NCBI RefSeq assembly: GCF_003635115.1
Contig: NZ_RBXJ01000002.1
Coordinates: 62,001 to 126,000 of the forward strand
From: Microbacterium sp. AG1240
GTDB taxonomy: Bacteria > Actinomycetota > Actinomycetes > Actinomycetales > Microbacteriaceae
Length of the DNA stretch: 64,000 nt
Reading direction: 5' to 3'
Position 1 is the stretch's first letter, and every line of letters starts with the position of its first letter. Shown here piece by piece: positions 13,391-22,527 of the stretch. Below the pieces are notes generated by a model. That model was not told where the DNA came from and made no database searches. It saw nothing but the letters and a program-made list of their open reading frames with translations. The position numbers and the translations under genes were made by a program.

Positions 13391-16300
13391 AGCTCCACCG
13401 GCTCGAGCTGGCCGGTTTCGGTCCGTTCCTCGCGCGGCAGAGCGTCGACTTCGACGCCTTCGCCGACGACGGCATCTTCCTGATCGCCGGTCGCACCGGT
13501 GCCGGCAAGTCGAGCGTTCTCGACGGGGTGTGCTTCGCGCTCTACGGCAGCGTGCCGCGATACGAGTCGGGCGAGAAGAGACTGCGCAGCGATCACTGCG
13601 GCCCCGAAGACCCGACCGAGGTGGCGCTCGAGTTCACCGCCGAGGGCAGCCGATGGCGGGTCACCCGCTCGCCGGAGTACGAACGCCCGAAGAAGAACGG
13701 CGGCGGATTCACGACGCAGGCGCCGCAGGCGCTGCTCGAGCAGTTCTCCGCAGGATCGTGGACCGGCGTCGCCGCCCGGCCCCGCGACGTCGCCGCGCGG
13801 CTCGACGAGATCCTCGGACTCACGCAGCAGCAGTTCCTGCAGGTCATCCTGCTCGCGCAGAACCGCTTCGCGCGGTTCCTCCTCGCGCGAAACGACGAGC
13901 GGCAGGCGCTCCTGCGCACCCTGTTCGCCACGCGCACCTACGAAGACTACGAACGCGACCTCGAGAGCCGTCGAAAAGAGGCGGAGCGCGCCGTGGCCGC
14001 CGAAGGCGACACCGCCCGCGTGCTGATCGACGAGGGCGAGCTCCTCGCGCGAGAGTCCGAGCTCGACGGCGCGGGGCACGGTGCGACGGGCGACGCAGAG
14101 CCGACGGATGCTGCCACGCCGCCCGAGAGCGACGCCTCGGCCCGGCCCCTCGCCGACCGGGTCGCGGCGCTCGTGCGTGCTGTCGAGCGCGCCGAGTATC
14201 GCGTCGATACGCTCGCCCGCGCGCGCGACGCCGCTGACGCCGAGCTCGCGGCCGCGACCGAGCGCGAACGGGCCGCGGCGGCGTTGCGGGCGGCGCAGGA
14301 GCAGCGCCTCACCGCACGTGCCGCCCTCGACGCCCTCGACGCCCGTGCCGCCCGGGTGGCCGAGCAGCGCGCCGAGCTGGCGCTCGCGAACGCGGCCGAA
14401 GCCCTCCGCTCGCCGATCGAGAGCGTGGAGCGTGCCGAGGTGTCGGCGCGGCGGGCCGCCGACGCCGAACGCGACGCGCTCGCGCGGTGCTCGGCGCTGG
14501 GCGAGGCGTCGCTGACGAACGCCTCCCTCCGCGATCGCGAAGACGACTTGGCCGCGACCATCGCGGCGAGTGACGCCGCCCTCGCGGCCGAGGGGGAGCG
14601 GGCCGCGCTCGATGCGTCCCTCCGCGAGGCGCGTGACAGCGAACAGGCGATGCTGCGCGAGATGGCCGAGCTCGACGACCGCCGCCGCCCCATCCCCGCT
14701 CTCCTGACGCAGCTGTCCGAGCGCCTCGCCGTCGTGGCGGGTGCCTCCCGGGGTGCCGAATCGGCGCGGGCGATCCTCGGCGACACCGAGCGCAGGCGTG
14801 CCGCCGCACACGAGGCCGTCGCGCTCGAGGAGACGGTCCGCGCGGCCGAGCGGGAGGCGCTCGAGCGCGCGACGGCCGTGACGACGACGGCCGCACGCCT
14901 GACGGCGCTGCTCCAGCGCCGGCTCGACGGCGCGGCGGGCGATCTCGCCGCCACCCTCGTCGACGGCGAGCCGTGCGCCGTCTGCGGCGCCCTCGACCAC
15001 CCGCACCCCGCGCCCGGGTCGGACGACCCCGTCGGCGACGAGGAGATCGCCGCCGCCGAGGCCGAGAAAGACGCCGCCATCGACGCCGACCGTGTCGCCG
15101 CCGTCGCGTGGCGCGCGGCCCGCGACGCGCATGCCCTCGTCGCGGCTCGGGCAGGGGGGGACGACGTCGCCACGCTCGACGCGGCTGTCGAATCGGCGAC
15201 GGCCGCCCTCGCCCGCGCCGAGGCCGACGTCGCGGAGGAGGAGGCGCTGACCGCCGAGCACGCGGAGCTCACGGCGCTCGCCGAGGCGGCCGCGCTCGAG
15301 CACGCGCGACTGACCGAGGCGCTGGCCGAGGTGCGCCAGCGGGTCGCCCTCGACGAGCAGCGCGCGGCGGCCGCCGAAACGATCGTCGAGGCCGCCCGCG
15401 GCGAGTTCGCCACGGTTGCCGAGCGCCGGGCCGACGCGATCGGTCGACGCGACGCGGTGCGCGCCCTCGCCGAGGCCGGAGCAGAGCTCGCGCTGCGTAC
15501 GCAGGTGCTGGCCGATGCTCGCGCCGACCGCGACGCCCGTCTCGTCGCGTCCACGTTCGACGATGCCTCCGCCGTCGAGGCCGCGCTTCGCGACCCCGCC
15601 GTGCGGGCGCGGCTCGACGAAGCCGTGCGCGAGCATGAGAGCGCCGCCCGCGCGGCGAAGGAGCGCCTGCTCGAACTCGAACTCGCCCTCGTCGACGCCC
15701 CCGACGAACTCGTCGACCTCGACGGGCCGGCGAGGGCCGTCGCCGAAGCGCGGCACGCCTTCACGTCTGCGATCTCGGCGTCGACGGCTGCGACGGGGGT
15801 CGCCGAACGCCTCCGCGATCTCACCCAGCGCGCCGATGCCGCCGCCGAGGGCATCGCCGCCCTCGCCGACCGGCACGCGGTGATCGCCCGGCTGGCGAAC
15901 ACGGTCGCCGGGCGCGCGCCCAACACGCACCGTATGACGCTCGAGACGTTCGTGCTGGCCGCCGAGCTGGAAGAGATCGTCGGCGCGGCCAACCTCCGCC
16001 TCGCCGAGATGTCGTCGGGGAGATACCGCCTGCAGCATTCCGACGCTCTCGCGGCCCGCGGCGCAGCATCCGGTCTCGGCCTCGAGATCATGGACGCCTT
16101 CACCGGCCAGGCGCGTCCGCCCCAGTCGCTCTCGGGGGGAGAGTCGTTCCTCGCGTCGCTCGCGCTCGCCCTGGGCCTCGCCGAGATCGTCACGGCGCGC
16201 GCCGGCGGTCTGCGCCTCGACACCCTCTTCATCGACGAGGGCTTCGGGTCGCTCGACGACGACACCCTCGACCTCGCCATGCGCACGCTCGACGAGCTGC

Positions 16301-16434
16301 GCCAGGGCGGACGCACTGTCGGGGTGATCAGTCACGTCGCATCGATGAAGGAGCAGGTTCCCGCTCAGCTGCTCGTCGAGGCGACGCCGCAGGGACTGAG
16401 TGTGATCCGGCAGCAGTCCACCGTCGTCGTCTGA
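13387..16434 (+). CDS. sbcC: Exonuclease SbcCD subunit C (Rad50-like SMC ATPase)
   Basis: This 1015-residue ATPase has the split-SMC plan. The Walker A motif G-R-T-G-A-G-K-S-S lies near residues 35-43, and very long Ala/Arg/Glu-rich coiled coils (about 180-860) flank a zinc hook C-A-V-C-G near residues 529-533. The C-terminal lobe has the signature S-L-S-G-G-E-S near 915 and Walker B F-I-D-E-G-F-G-S-L-D-D near 946. It pairs with SbcD to form the ATP-gated nuclease that processes cruciforms and double-strand ends. Several long palindromes in this same window are the kind of structure it attacks. Confidence 0.96.
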   Translation: MKLHRLELAGFGPFLARQSVDFDAFADDGIFLIAGRTGAGKSSVLDGVCFALYGSVPRYESGEKRLRSDHCGPEDPTEVALEFTAEGSRWRVTRSPEYERPKKNGGGFTTQAPQALLEQFSAGSWTGVAARPRDVAARLDEILGLTQQQFLQVILLAQNRFARFLLARNDERQALLRTLFATRTYEDYERDLESRRKEAERAVAAEGDTARVLIDEGELLARESELDGAGHGATGDAEPTDAATPPESDASARPLADRVAALVRAVERAEYRVDTLARARDAADAELAAATERERAAAALRAAQEQRLTARAALDALDARAARVAEQRAELALANAAEALRSPIESVERAEVSARRAADAERDALARCSALGEASLTNASLRDREDDLAATIAASDAALAAEGERAALDASLREARDSEQAMLREMAELDDRRRPIPALLTQLSERLAVVAGASRGAESARAILGDTERRRAAAHEAVALEETVRAAEREALERATAVTTTAARLTALLQRRLDGAAGDLAATLVDGEPCAVCGALDHPHPAPGSDDPVGDEEIAAAEAEKDAAIDADRVAAVAWRAARDAHALVAARAGGDDVATLDAAVESATAALARAEADVAEEEALTAEHAELTALAEAAALEHARLTEALAEVRQRVALDEQRAAAAETIVEAARGEFATVAERRADAIGRRDAVRALAEAGAELALRTQVLADARADRDARLVASTFDDASAVEAALRDPAVRARLDEAVREHESAARAAKERLLELELALVDAPDELVDLDGPARAVAEARHAFTSAISASTAATGVAERLRDLTQRADAAAEGIAALADRHAVIARLANTVAGRAPNTHRMTLETFVLAAELEEIVGAANLRLAEMSSGRYRLQHSDALAARGAASGLGLEIMDAFTGQARPPQSLSGGESFLASLALALGLAEIVTARAGGLRLDTLFIDEGFGSLDDDTLDLAMRTLDELRQGGRTVGVISHVASMKEQVPAQLLVEATPQGLSVIRQQSTVVV

Positions 16435-16444
16435 GGCGCACGGG

Positions 16445-16450
16445 TAGGCT
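16445..16450 (+). promoter_or_regulatory. -10 element TAGGCT
   Basis: TAGGCT, then GAGGGT, then ATG at 16457. It gives the small membrane protein its own leaderless promoter just 10 bases after the sbcC stop. Confidence 0.55.
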
Positions 16451-16456
16451 GAGGGT

Positions 16457-16639
16457 ATGAACAAGTCGACGATCTGGTCCATCCTCGGAGTCATCGTCGC
16501 GATCGTCATCGCGTGGTTTCTCGTGAACGTCCTGTTCTCGGTGCTCGCGTTCGTCTTCAAACTGCTCATCGTCGCGGTGGTCGCCGCTGTCGTGTACTTC
16601 GCACTGCGGGCGCTCTTCGCCCGCGATCGCGAGGTCTGA
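16457..16639 (+). CDS. Small membrane protein
   Basis: This 60-residue protein consists of two hydrophobic helices (about residues 7-27 and 29-50) with a short basic C-terminus. No family is recognised. The own promoter signature shows that it is not simply an sbcDC tail gene. Confidence 0.65.
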   Translation: MNKSTIWSILGVIVAIVIAWFLVNVLFSVLAFVFKLLIVAVVAAVVYFALRALFARDREV

Positions 16640-16684
16640 TTTCCACGGGGTGAGCAAGAGGGCCGCGTGCGTGCGATCCGTGGC

Positions 16685-16690
16685 TACTCT
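16685..16690 (+). promoter_or_regulatory. -10 element TACTCT
   Basis: TACTCT ends eight bases before ATG 16699 and five before the in-frame GTG 16696, so a leaderless or near-leaderless transcript could use either codon. Confidence 0.5.
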
Positions 16691-16698
16691 GAAGGGTG

Positions 16699-18204
16699 AT
16701 GTCTGACGCGCCCTCCACCCAGAACCGGAAGGGCGCACACCCTCCCACCCAGGACATTCAGCTGAGCCCGAGCCACCGGTGGCGGGCCTACTGGATCGCG
16801 GTGTCGGTCGCCGCCCTGACGATCCTCGATCTCAGCAAGGTCAACGTCGCTCTTCCCTCGATCGAGTCGGCGCTGGGCGCGGGCCCGACGGAGCTGCAGC
16901 TCATCGTGTCGGGCTACATCCTCACCTTCGGTCTCGTGCTCGTGCCCGCCGGGCGTCTCGGCGACCAGCGATCCCGCCGCGCACTCTTCCTCATCGGCCT
17001 CTCGCTCTTCCTGGTCACCAGCCTCGCCTGCGCGCTCGCGCCCACGGGGCCCATCCTGCTCGTCTCGCGCCTGGCGCAGGGCGTCGCCGCGGGAATCCAG
17101 ATGCCGCAGGTGCTCGGTCTCATCCAGCAGCTGTTCCAGGGCAAGGAGCGCGGCCGCGCGTTCGGACTCTTCGGGGCCACCATCGGCATCGCGACCGCGT
17201 TCGGTCCGACCCTCGGCGGTCTGATGATCGCCCTCGGCGGCGACACCGACGGGTGGCGGCTGATCTTCTGGATCAACGTGCCCCTCACGCTCATCGTGAT
17301 CGTGCTCGCGGCCTTCTTCCTGCCGAGCACGCGCACGAAGTCCCACCGCAAGGTGCAGCTCGACCCCGTCGGCGTGCTGCTCTTCGGGCTGTCGGTCGCC
17401 GGCCTCATGCTGCCGTTCCTGCTCACCACCGGCTCACCCGACGACAACCCCGCGCGGTGGTGGCTCATCGTCGGCGGGGCCGTGTTCGTCGCGGCCTTCA
17501 TCGCCTGGGAGCGACGCTATTCCGCACGGGGGCGCGTGCCGCTCATTCCGTTCGAGGTCTTCGCCCACGCCTCGTACCGCAACGGAGTGCTCATCTCGAC
17601 GACCTATTTCGCCGCGCTCCCGGCGACGTTCATCCTCACGACGCTGTTCCTGCAGAGCGGGCTCGACCTCGAGCCGGTCTTCGCCGGGATGGTGACGATC
17701 GGTTTCGCCATCGCCTCGGCCATCTCGTCGTGGATCGGCGGCAACCTCGTCACCCGGCTCGGGCGACCTCTCGTGGTCTGGGGCGTGGCGGGGCTGCTCG
17801 TGAGCATCGTGGGCATGGTCTCCGCCGCGATCTTCCTCCCGCCGGAATGGGCGCTTCTCGGGATGGGATCGGTCCTGGCCGTCGGCGGATTCGCGGGAGG
17901 CCTGGTCATCTCTCCGAATCAGACGCTCATGCTCGCCGACATCCCCGTCACGCAGGGCGGGCTCGCCGGTTCCGTCGGTCAGCTCAGTCAGCGCATCGGA
18001 ACGGCCATCGGCACGGCCGTCGCTCTCGCGCTGTTCTACTCGACGGTCTACGCCGAGCAGGGCACGCGCACGACGCTCGACGTCTACCACGACGCCTACC
18101 TCTACGGCATGATCTCGGTCGCGATCTTCCTGGCGCTCTCGCTGATCGTCGGCGTCGTCGACCTCGCCGGCCGACGTCACCGCGGCGAGCCTCAGACCCC
18201 GTAG
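16699..18204 (+). CDS. MFS transporter, DHA2 (EmrB/QacA-type, 14-helix) family
   Basis: This 501-residue membrane protein has about 14 helices. Motif A appears as G-R-L-G-D-Q-R-S-R-R near residues 74-83. The first loop V-N-V-A-L-P-S-I-E-S-A-L-G fits the antiporter consensus D-x-T-I-V-N-V-A-L-P, though the usual acidic residue of helix 1 is shifted (L-D-L-S-K-V). Such proteins are proton-coupled drug or metabolite exporters; the substrate is unknown. The 3' end overlaps the nucleosidase gene tail by 13 bases on the other strand. GTG 16696 is an equally possible start. Confidence 0.88.
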   Translation: MSDAPSTQNRKGAHPPTQDIQLSPSHRWRAYWIAVSVAALTILDLSKVNVALPSIESALGAGPTELQLIVSGYILTFGLVLVPAGRLGDQRSRRALFLIGLSLFLVTSLACALAPTGPILLVSRLAQGVAAGIQMPQVLGLIQQLFQGKERGRAFGLFGATIGIATAFGPTLGGLMIALGGDTDGWRLIFWINVPLTLIVIVLAAFFLPSTRTKSHRKVQLDPVGVLLFGLSVAGLMLPFLLTTGSPDDNPARWWLIVGGAVFVAAFIAWERRYSARGRVPLIPFEVFAHASYRNGVLISTTYFAALPATFILTTLFLQSGLDLEPVFAGMVTIGFAIASAISSWIGGNLVTRLGRPLVVWGVAGLLVSIVGMVSAAIFLPPEWALLGMGSVLAVGGFAGGLVISPNQTLMLADIPVTQGGLAGSVGQLSQRIGTAIGTAVALALFYSTVYAEQGTRTTLDVYHDAYLYGMISVAIFLALSLIVGVVDLAGRRHRGEPQTP

Positions 18205-18749
18205 AGCTCGCGGATGCTGGCACGCAGCCACTCGCTGCAGACCAGCGCGGCATCGTCCCACTCCTCGGTCGCGCCGTCCTGCGCCCGGTCGCTGACCGCG
18301 CGCAGGATGCGGATCGGCACGTCGAACTGCTGGGCGACCCAGACGAGGGCGTAGGACTCCATGTCGACCATGCGTGCGCCGAGGGATCGGATCGCGACGA
18401 CCGCGTCGGCGTCGTCGATGAAGTGGTCGCCGGTGGCGATCACGATGCCGTCCGCGGCCAGGTCGACCCGCTCGGGCAGCCAGACGTGGTGCCCGACGAC
18501 GCCGTCGAGCCCCTTCACGTCGTGCTGGAGGGCCCCGCCGATCTCGTGCACGCCCGACTCGAGGTCGGGGTCGATCGCGCCGGCGGTGCCGACGACGACG
18601 ATCTCGTCGTAGGTGCCGGTGGCGAGGGCGCGCGTGAGGGCGTACGCGGCCGGGATCTTCCCGACCCCCGTGAGCAGCCGGTCGAAACCGGGCAGCTCAG
18701 GCTCGAAGGCGACGAGTTCGGACGGGTGGGCGGCAACGAGAAGCTTCAC
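18192..18749 (-). CDS. Nucleosidase of the PNP/MTAN family
   Basis: This 185-residue protein has the phosphorylase/nucleosidase fold. It opens with K-L-L-V-A-A-H-P-S-E-L, contains L-L-T-G-V-G-K-I-P-A-A (purine-ribosyl site glycine loop) and ends with D-M-E-S-Y-A-L then A-V-S-D-R-A, the MTAN catalytic Glu and Asp segments. Related proteins hydrolyse S-adenosylhomocysteine and 5'-methylthioadenosine to adenine. It is shorter than E. coli MTAN (about 230 residues), so the substrate may differ. It begins with GTG at 18749. Confidence 0.8.
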   Translation of the reverse strand: MKLLVAAHPSELVAFEPELPGFDRLLTGVGKIPAAYALTRALATGTYDEIVVVGTAGAIDPDLESGVHEIGGALQHDVKGLDGVVGHHVWLPERVDLAADGIVIATGDHFIDDADAVVAIRSLGARMVDMESYALVWVAQQFDVPIRILRAVSDRAQDGATEEWDDAALVCSEWLRASIRELYGV

Positions 18750-18761
18750 CCGCCCATTCTC

Positions 18762-18893
18762 TCAGCCGCCGTTGACGATGCCGATGATCCCCGAGATGAG
18801 GAAGTAGGCGCCGACGCCCGCCACGGCGATCCAGATGCCGATGCGGGTCGGCGACGGCTTCTTCGGGTCGTTGTCGGAGTTCAGGGGCAGCAT
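18762..18893 (-). CDS. Very small single-helix membrane protein
   Basis: A 43-codon ORF starts at ATG 18893 and ends at the TGA at 18762-18764. The product has a charged head (S-D-N-D-P-K-K-P-S-P-T-R) and one membrane helix (G-I-W-I-A-V-A-G-V-G-A-Y-F-L-I-S-G-I). It sits between two other minus-strand genes with only 6-12 bases on each side, which supports its being real. No family is recognised. Confidence 0.6.
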   Translation of the reverse strand: MLPLNSDNDPKKPSPTRIGIWIAVAGVGAYFLISGIIGIVNGG

Positions 18894-18899
18894 CCGGTA

Positions 18900-19094
18900 T
18901 TACGACCTCACCATGTCGACGATGGAGACGATGACGGCGAGGGTGCCGCCGATCGCAGCGATGGCGGCGACGAACGGGCCACCGCCGGCGAAGAAGGCGA
19001 CGACGCCGAAGGCGACCAGCGCGAGCCCGACGACGATGCCGATGATCTGGTACGCGAGGTACCTGCCACGGCCGAGTCGTTGTTCGTCTTCCAC
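18900..19094 (-). CDS. Small two-helix membrane protein
   Basis: This 64-residue protein has an acidic/basic head (E-D-E-Q-R-L-G-R-G-R) and two hydrophobic helices. The GTG start at 19094 is fixed by TAGCCT six bases upstream. It is followed directly by the 43-residue membrane protein and the nucleosidase, so the three may form one transcript. Confidence 0.65.
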   Translation of the reverse strand: MEDEQRLGRGRYLAYQIIGIVVGLALVAFGVVAFFAGGGPFVAAIAAIGGTLAVIVSIVDMVRS

Positions 19095-19100
19095 GCTTGC

Positions 19101-19106
19101 AGGCTA
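19101..19106 (-). promoter_or_regulatory. -10 element TAGCCT (minus strand)
   Basis: On the minus strand TAGCCT, then GCAAGC, then GTG at 19094. It is the likely promoter for the two small membrane proteins and perhaps the nucleosidase. Confidence 0.55.
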
Positions 19107-19182
19107 CCGGGTCGCTCCCGCGATCCCCCTTTTTTGCCCGCTAGGGGTTGCTGCCGGGGCGGCGTTTCGCCAGGCTTCGGGG

Positions 19183-19677
19183 ATGAGAACCCCGCGTCCG
19201 GATGACATCCGCCCCGGCCAGGAATCGGTCTGGGACTATCCTCGCCCGCCCCGGCTCGAGCACATCGACGTGCGGGTGCAGATCGACTTCGGCGGGGAAC
19301 GCATCGTCGACACCGACGACGTCGTACGCGTGCTCGAGACCAGCCATCCCCCCGTCTACTACCTGCCGATCGCGGCGTTCGACGAGGCTCTCGTGCCGAC
19401 CGACGGGGCCTCGTTCTGCGAGTTCAAGGGCGCCGCGCGCTACTTCGACGTGCACGGCGGGGGCGAGCGCGCCGATCACGCCGCGTGGAACTACCCGAGG
19501 CCGATGCCCGGGTACGAGGATCTCGACGACCGCGTCGCGGTGTACGCCGCCCCCATGGACCGGTGCATCGTCGACGGGGAGGTCGTCGTGCCCCAGCCCG
19601 GCGGGTTCTACGGCGGCTGGGTGACGGCGGCGATCGCGGGTCCGTTCAAGGGCATCCCCGGCTCGCACGGCTGGTAG
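19183..19677 (+). CDS. DUF427 domain protein
   Basis: This 164-residue protein matches the DUF427 beta-tent fold: E-S-V-W-D-Y-P-R-P-P near residues 13-22, Y-Y-L-P-I-A-A-F-D near 58-66, F-K-G-A-A-R-Y-F-D-V near 82-91 and A-W-N-Y-P-R-P near 103-109. The family is widespread in actinobacteria and has no settled function. The start at ATG 19183 is the first that preserves the conserved N-terminus. Convergent with the LysE gene. Confidence 0.87.
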   Translation: MRTPRPDDIRPGQESVWDYPRPPRLEHIDVRVQIDFGGERIVDTDDVVRVLETSHPPVYYLPIAAFDEALVPTDGASFCEFKGAARYFDVHGGGERADHAAWNYPRPMPGYEDLDDRVAVYAAPMDRCIVDGEVVVPQPGGFYGGWVTAAIAGPFKGIPGSHGW

Positions 19678-19696
19678 CGCCCGCGAGGGCTCGAGG

Positions 19697-20329
19697 TCAG
19701 CTCTTCGCGCCCGCGAGGGCGAGAGTGCCGCCGAGCCCGATCATCATCACCCCGCCGGTTCCCGACAGGGTGGCGATGCGGCGCGGCGACCGCGCGAACC
19801 ACGCGCGGGCGGTGCCGGCGGCGAGGGCCCAGACGCTGTCGCACGCCAGAGCGAGCACCTGGAACGTGAGCCCGAGAACGAGCAGCTGCGCCCAGACGGC
19901 CGGTGCGGTGGGATCGACGAACTGCGGCAGAACGGCGACGAAGAAGGCGATCGTCTTGGGGTTCGTGAGGCCGACGATGAAGCCCTGTCGCAGCAGAGTC
20001 GACGCCGATCGTGGCCCGCCGGTCGCCCCCTGCACGTGCGCGTTCCGGTGACGGATCGCCTGGACGCCGAGCCACACGAGGTAGATGGCCCCCACGATCT
20101 TGATGACCGTGAACGCGACGACCGAGGATGCGACGATCGCGCCGACCCCGAACGCCACCGCGAGCACCGCCGGCACGGTGCCGAGGGCGTTTCCCACGAC
20201 GCTGAGCACGCCGGCCCGGCGACCGAGCGCGATCGATCGTCCGACCACGAAGAGCACGCTGGGGCCCGGGATCACGATGATCACGACCGATGCGACGAGG
20301 AAGGCCAGGAGGTTCTCGAGCGGCGGCAT
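19697..20329 (-). CDS. LysE/RhtB-family exporter
   Basis: This 210-residue protein has about six membrane helices. The N-terminal P-G-P-S-V-L-F-V-V-G-R-S-I-A-L-G-R-R-A-G segment and the middle G-L-T-N-P-K-T-I-A-F-F are diagnostic of LysE/RhtB amino-acid exporters. It likely exports an amino acid such as homoserine, threonine or lysine; the substrate is not readable. Its start is fixed by a leaderless -10. It lies 46 bases before the nadE stop on the same strand. Confidence 0.9.
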   Translation of the reverse strand: MPPLENLLAFLVASVVIIVIPGPSVLFVVGRSIALGRRAGVLSVVGNALGTVPAVLAVAFGVGAIVASSVVAFTVIKIVGAIYLVWLGVQAIRHRNAHVQGATGGPRSASTLLRQGFIVGLTNPKTIAFFVAVLPQFVDPTAPAVWAQLLVLGLTFQVLALACDSVWALAAGTARAWFARSPRRIATLSGTGGVMMIGLGGTLALAGAKS

Positions 20330-20335
20330 GAACGA

Positions 20336-20341
20336 ACGGTA
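20336..20341 (-). promoter_or_regulatory. -10 element TACCGT (minus strand)
   Basis: On the minus strand TACCGT, then TCGTTC, then ATG at 20329. It gives the exporter its own promoter downstream of nadE. Confidence 0.55.
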
Positions 20342-20375
20342 CCGCGTCCGCCGCGATCGGGGACGTCGGTGGAGC

Positions 20376-22430
20376 TCAGCCGAAGTGGTCGGGGAGAGCG
20401 GCGTGCAGCTCGTCGAGCCAGACGCGCGCGTTGCCGTCCGACGGCGCACGCCAGTCGCCGCGGGGCGACAGCGAACCGGCGGGTGAGACCTTCGGCCCGT
20501 TGGGGATCGCCGAACGCTTGAACTGCGCGAATCCGAAGTAGCGCTGCAGGAACACCTCGAGCCAGCGGGCGACGGTCGCCAGGTCGTACGCGGGCCGATC
20601 GTCGACCGGGAATCCCGGGGGCCAGGCGCCGGCGTCGGGATCCGACCATGCGCGCTCCGCGAGGAAGGCGATCTTCGATGGGCGCAGGCCGTAGCGCAGC
20701 ACGTGGAACAGCGTGAAGTCGTGGAGGTTGTAGGGTCCGATGCGGTCTTCGGTCGACTGCATGCGGCCGTCCTGGCCGGCCGGCACGAGCTCGGGGCTGA
20801 TCTCGGTGTCGAGGACGGCCTGCAGCACCCCCGCGGTCGATGCATCCATCTCCCCGGAGGAGACGACCCAGCGGATCACGTGCTGGATGAGCGTCTTGGG
20901 GATGCCGGGGTTCACCGCGTAGTGGCTCATCTGGTCGCCGACGCCGTAGGTCGCCCAGCCCAGGGCGAGTTCGGACAGGTCGGAGGTGCCGACCACGATG
21001 CCCCCGCGCTGGTTCGCGAGGCGGAAGAGGTAGTCGGTGCGCAGACCCGCCTGCACGTTCTCGAACGTGACGTCGTGCACGGGCTGGCCGTCGGCGAACG
21101 GGTGGCCGATGCGGGCGAGCATCTCGGATGCGGCGGGCCGGATGTCGATCGTCTCGATCGACGCGCCGACGGCCTCGGCCAGGGCGATGGCGTTGGCCTT
21201 CGTGCCCTCGCTGGTCGCGAAGCCGGGGAGCGTGTAGGCGAGGATGTCGCTGCGCGGGCGGCCCATCCGATCCATGGCCCGGGCGATCACGAGCAACGCG
21301 TGCGTGGAATCGAGACCGCCGCTGACGCCGATCACCGGCTTGGGTTGACCGATCGCCCGCAGACGCTGCTCGAGGCCCGACACCTGGATGTTGAACGCCT
21401 CGTAGCAGTCCTGCGCAAGGCGCGCGGGGTCGTCGGGCACGAACGGGAAGCGATCGAGGGCGCGTTTGAGCCCGACGTCGGTCGCCGGCGGGCTGAGCTC
21501 GAACCGCACCGTGCGGAAGGCGCCGGAGCGGGTGCGACGGTTGTCGTCGAACGTGCCCTGGCGCGCGCGATCCTGGCGGAGGCGGTCGAGGTCGACGTCC
21601 GCGACGCTCGAACGGGGCCCGTCGGGGAAGCGCTCGGTCTCGACGAGCAGCTGCCCGCCCTCGTAGACCATCGTCTGACCGTCCCACGACAGGTCGTTCG
21701 ACGACTCTCCCATGCCGGCGGCGGCATACGCGTACGCGGCGAGGCAGCGCAGCGATTGCGACTGGGCCAGGATCTTGCGATCCTCGGCCCGCGCGATCGT
21801 GATGGGACTGCCCGAGAGGTTCAGCAGCACGGTCGCACCGGCGAGGGCCGCGGTCGATGACGGCGGCACCGGAACCCACATGTCCTCGCAGACCTCGGCG
21901 TGGATCACGAGCCCGGGGATGTCGGAGGCTTCGAAGAGCAGGTCGGGGCCGAAGGGTGCGTCGAATCCGGCGACGCGAAGGGTGTCGCCGGCGCGGTCGT
22001 CGCCGGGCGCGTACCAGCGTCGTTCGTAGAACTCGCGGTACGTCGGCAGGTACGACTTCGGCGCGACACCCAGGAGAGCGCCGCGGTGGATCACCACGGC
22101 GCAGTTGTACAGGCGGCTGCCGTGGCGCAGGGGCGCTCCGACGACGAGCACGGGGAGGAGGTCGACGGATGCGGCGACCAGGCGGGCGATCGCGGCCTCG
22201 ACGGCGTCGAGCACGGCGTCTTGCAGGACGAGGTCGTCGATTGCGTACCCGGTGAGGCACAGCTCGGGGAAGACGGCGACGGAGACGGCGTCGGAGTGTG
22301 CCTCGCGCGCCGCCGTCAGCACGGTCTCGACGTTCGTCGCCGGGTCGGCGATCGAGATGGGGACCGTGCACGCGGCGACGCGCGCGAACCCGTGGCGGTA
22401 GGCGCTCGAGAAGGGGAGAGCGGTGCTCAT
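20376..22430 (-). CDS. nadE: Glutamine-dependent NAD+ synthetase
   Basis: This 684-residue two-domain enzyme makes NAD+ from deamido-NAD+, ATP and glutamine. The N-terminal nitrilase-type glutaminase shows the Glu-Lys-Cys triad in F-P-E-L-C-L-T-G-Y, A-P-K-S-Y-L-P and E-V-C-E-D-M-W. The C-terminal synthetase has the P-loop G-V-S-G-G-L-D-S-T and a conserved G-T-S-D-L-S-E-L-A-L-G segment. Length matches the mycobacterial NadE type, in which ammonia is channelled between domains. GAGACT six bases before the ATG is a near-consensus leaderless -10. Confidence 0.95.
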   Translation of the reverse strand: MSTALPFSSAYRHGFARVAACTVPISIADPATNVETVLTAAREAHSDAVSVAVFPELCLTGYAIDDLVLQDAVLDAVEAAIARLVAASVDLLPVLVVGAPLRHGSRLYNCAVVIHRGALLGVAPKSYLPTYREFYERRWYAPGDDRAGDTLRVAGFDAPFGPDLLFEASDIPGLVIHAEVCEDMWVPVPPSSTAALAGATVLLNLSGSPITIARAEDRKILAQSQSLRCLAAYAYAAAGMGESSNDLSWDGQTMVYEGGQLLVETERFPDGPRSSVADVDLDRLRQDRARQGTFDDNRRTRSGAFRTVRFELSPPATDVGLKRALDRFPFVPDDPARLAQDCYEAFNIQVSGLEQRLRAIGQPKPVIGVSGGLDSTHALLVIARAMDRMGRPRSDILAYTLPGFATSEGTKANAIALAEAVGASIETIDIRPAASEMLARIGHPFADGQPVHDVTFENVQAGLRTDYLFRLANQRGGIVVGTSDLSELALGWATYGVGDQMSHYAVNPGIPKTLIQHVIRWVVSSGEMDASTAGVLQAVLDTEISPELVPAGQDGRMQSTEDRIGPYNLHDFTLFHVLRYGLRPSKIAFLAERAWSDPDAGAWPPGFPVDDRPAYDLATVARWLEVFLQRYFGFAQFKRSAIPNGPKVSPAGSLSPRGDWRAPSDGNARVWLDELHAALPDHFG

Positions 22431-22527
22431 GGCCCCAGTCTCTCAGGTGCGGCGCGATCGCGGACGGGCGGGCCGCTGGTGCGGTCCTGTCGGTGCCCCC
22501 GGCTAGCCTCGACAGCGGAAGGGCGAC

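Noticed and set aside
13237..16569. A 1110-codon open frame antisense to sbcC
   Set aside because: It mirrors the coiled-coil coding of sbcC and has no recognisable motif; sbcC has all family motifs.
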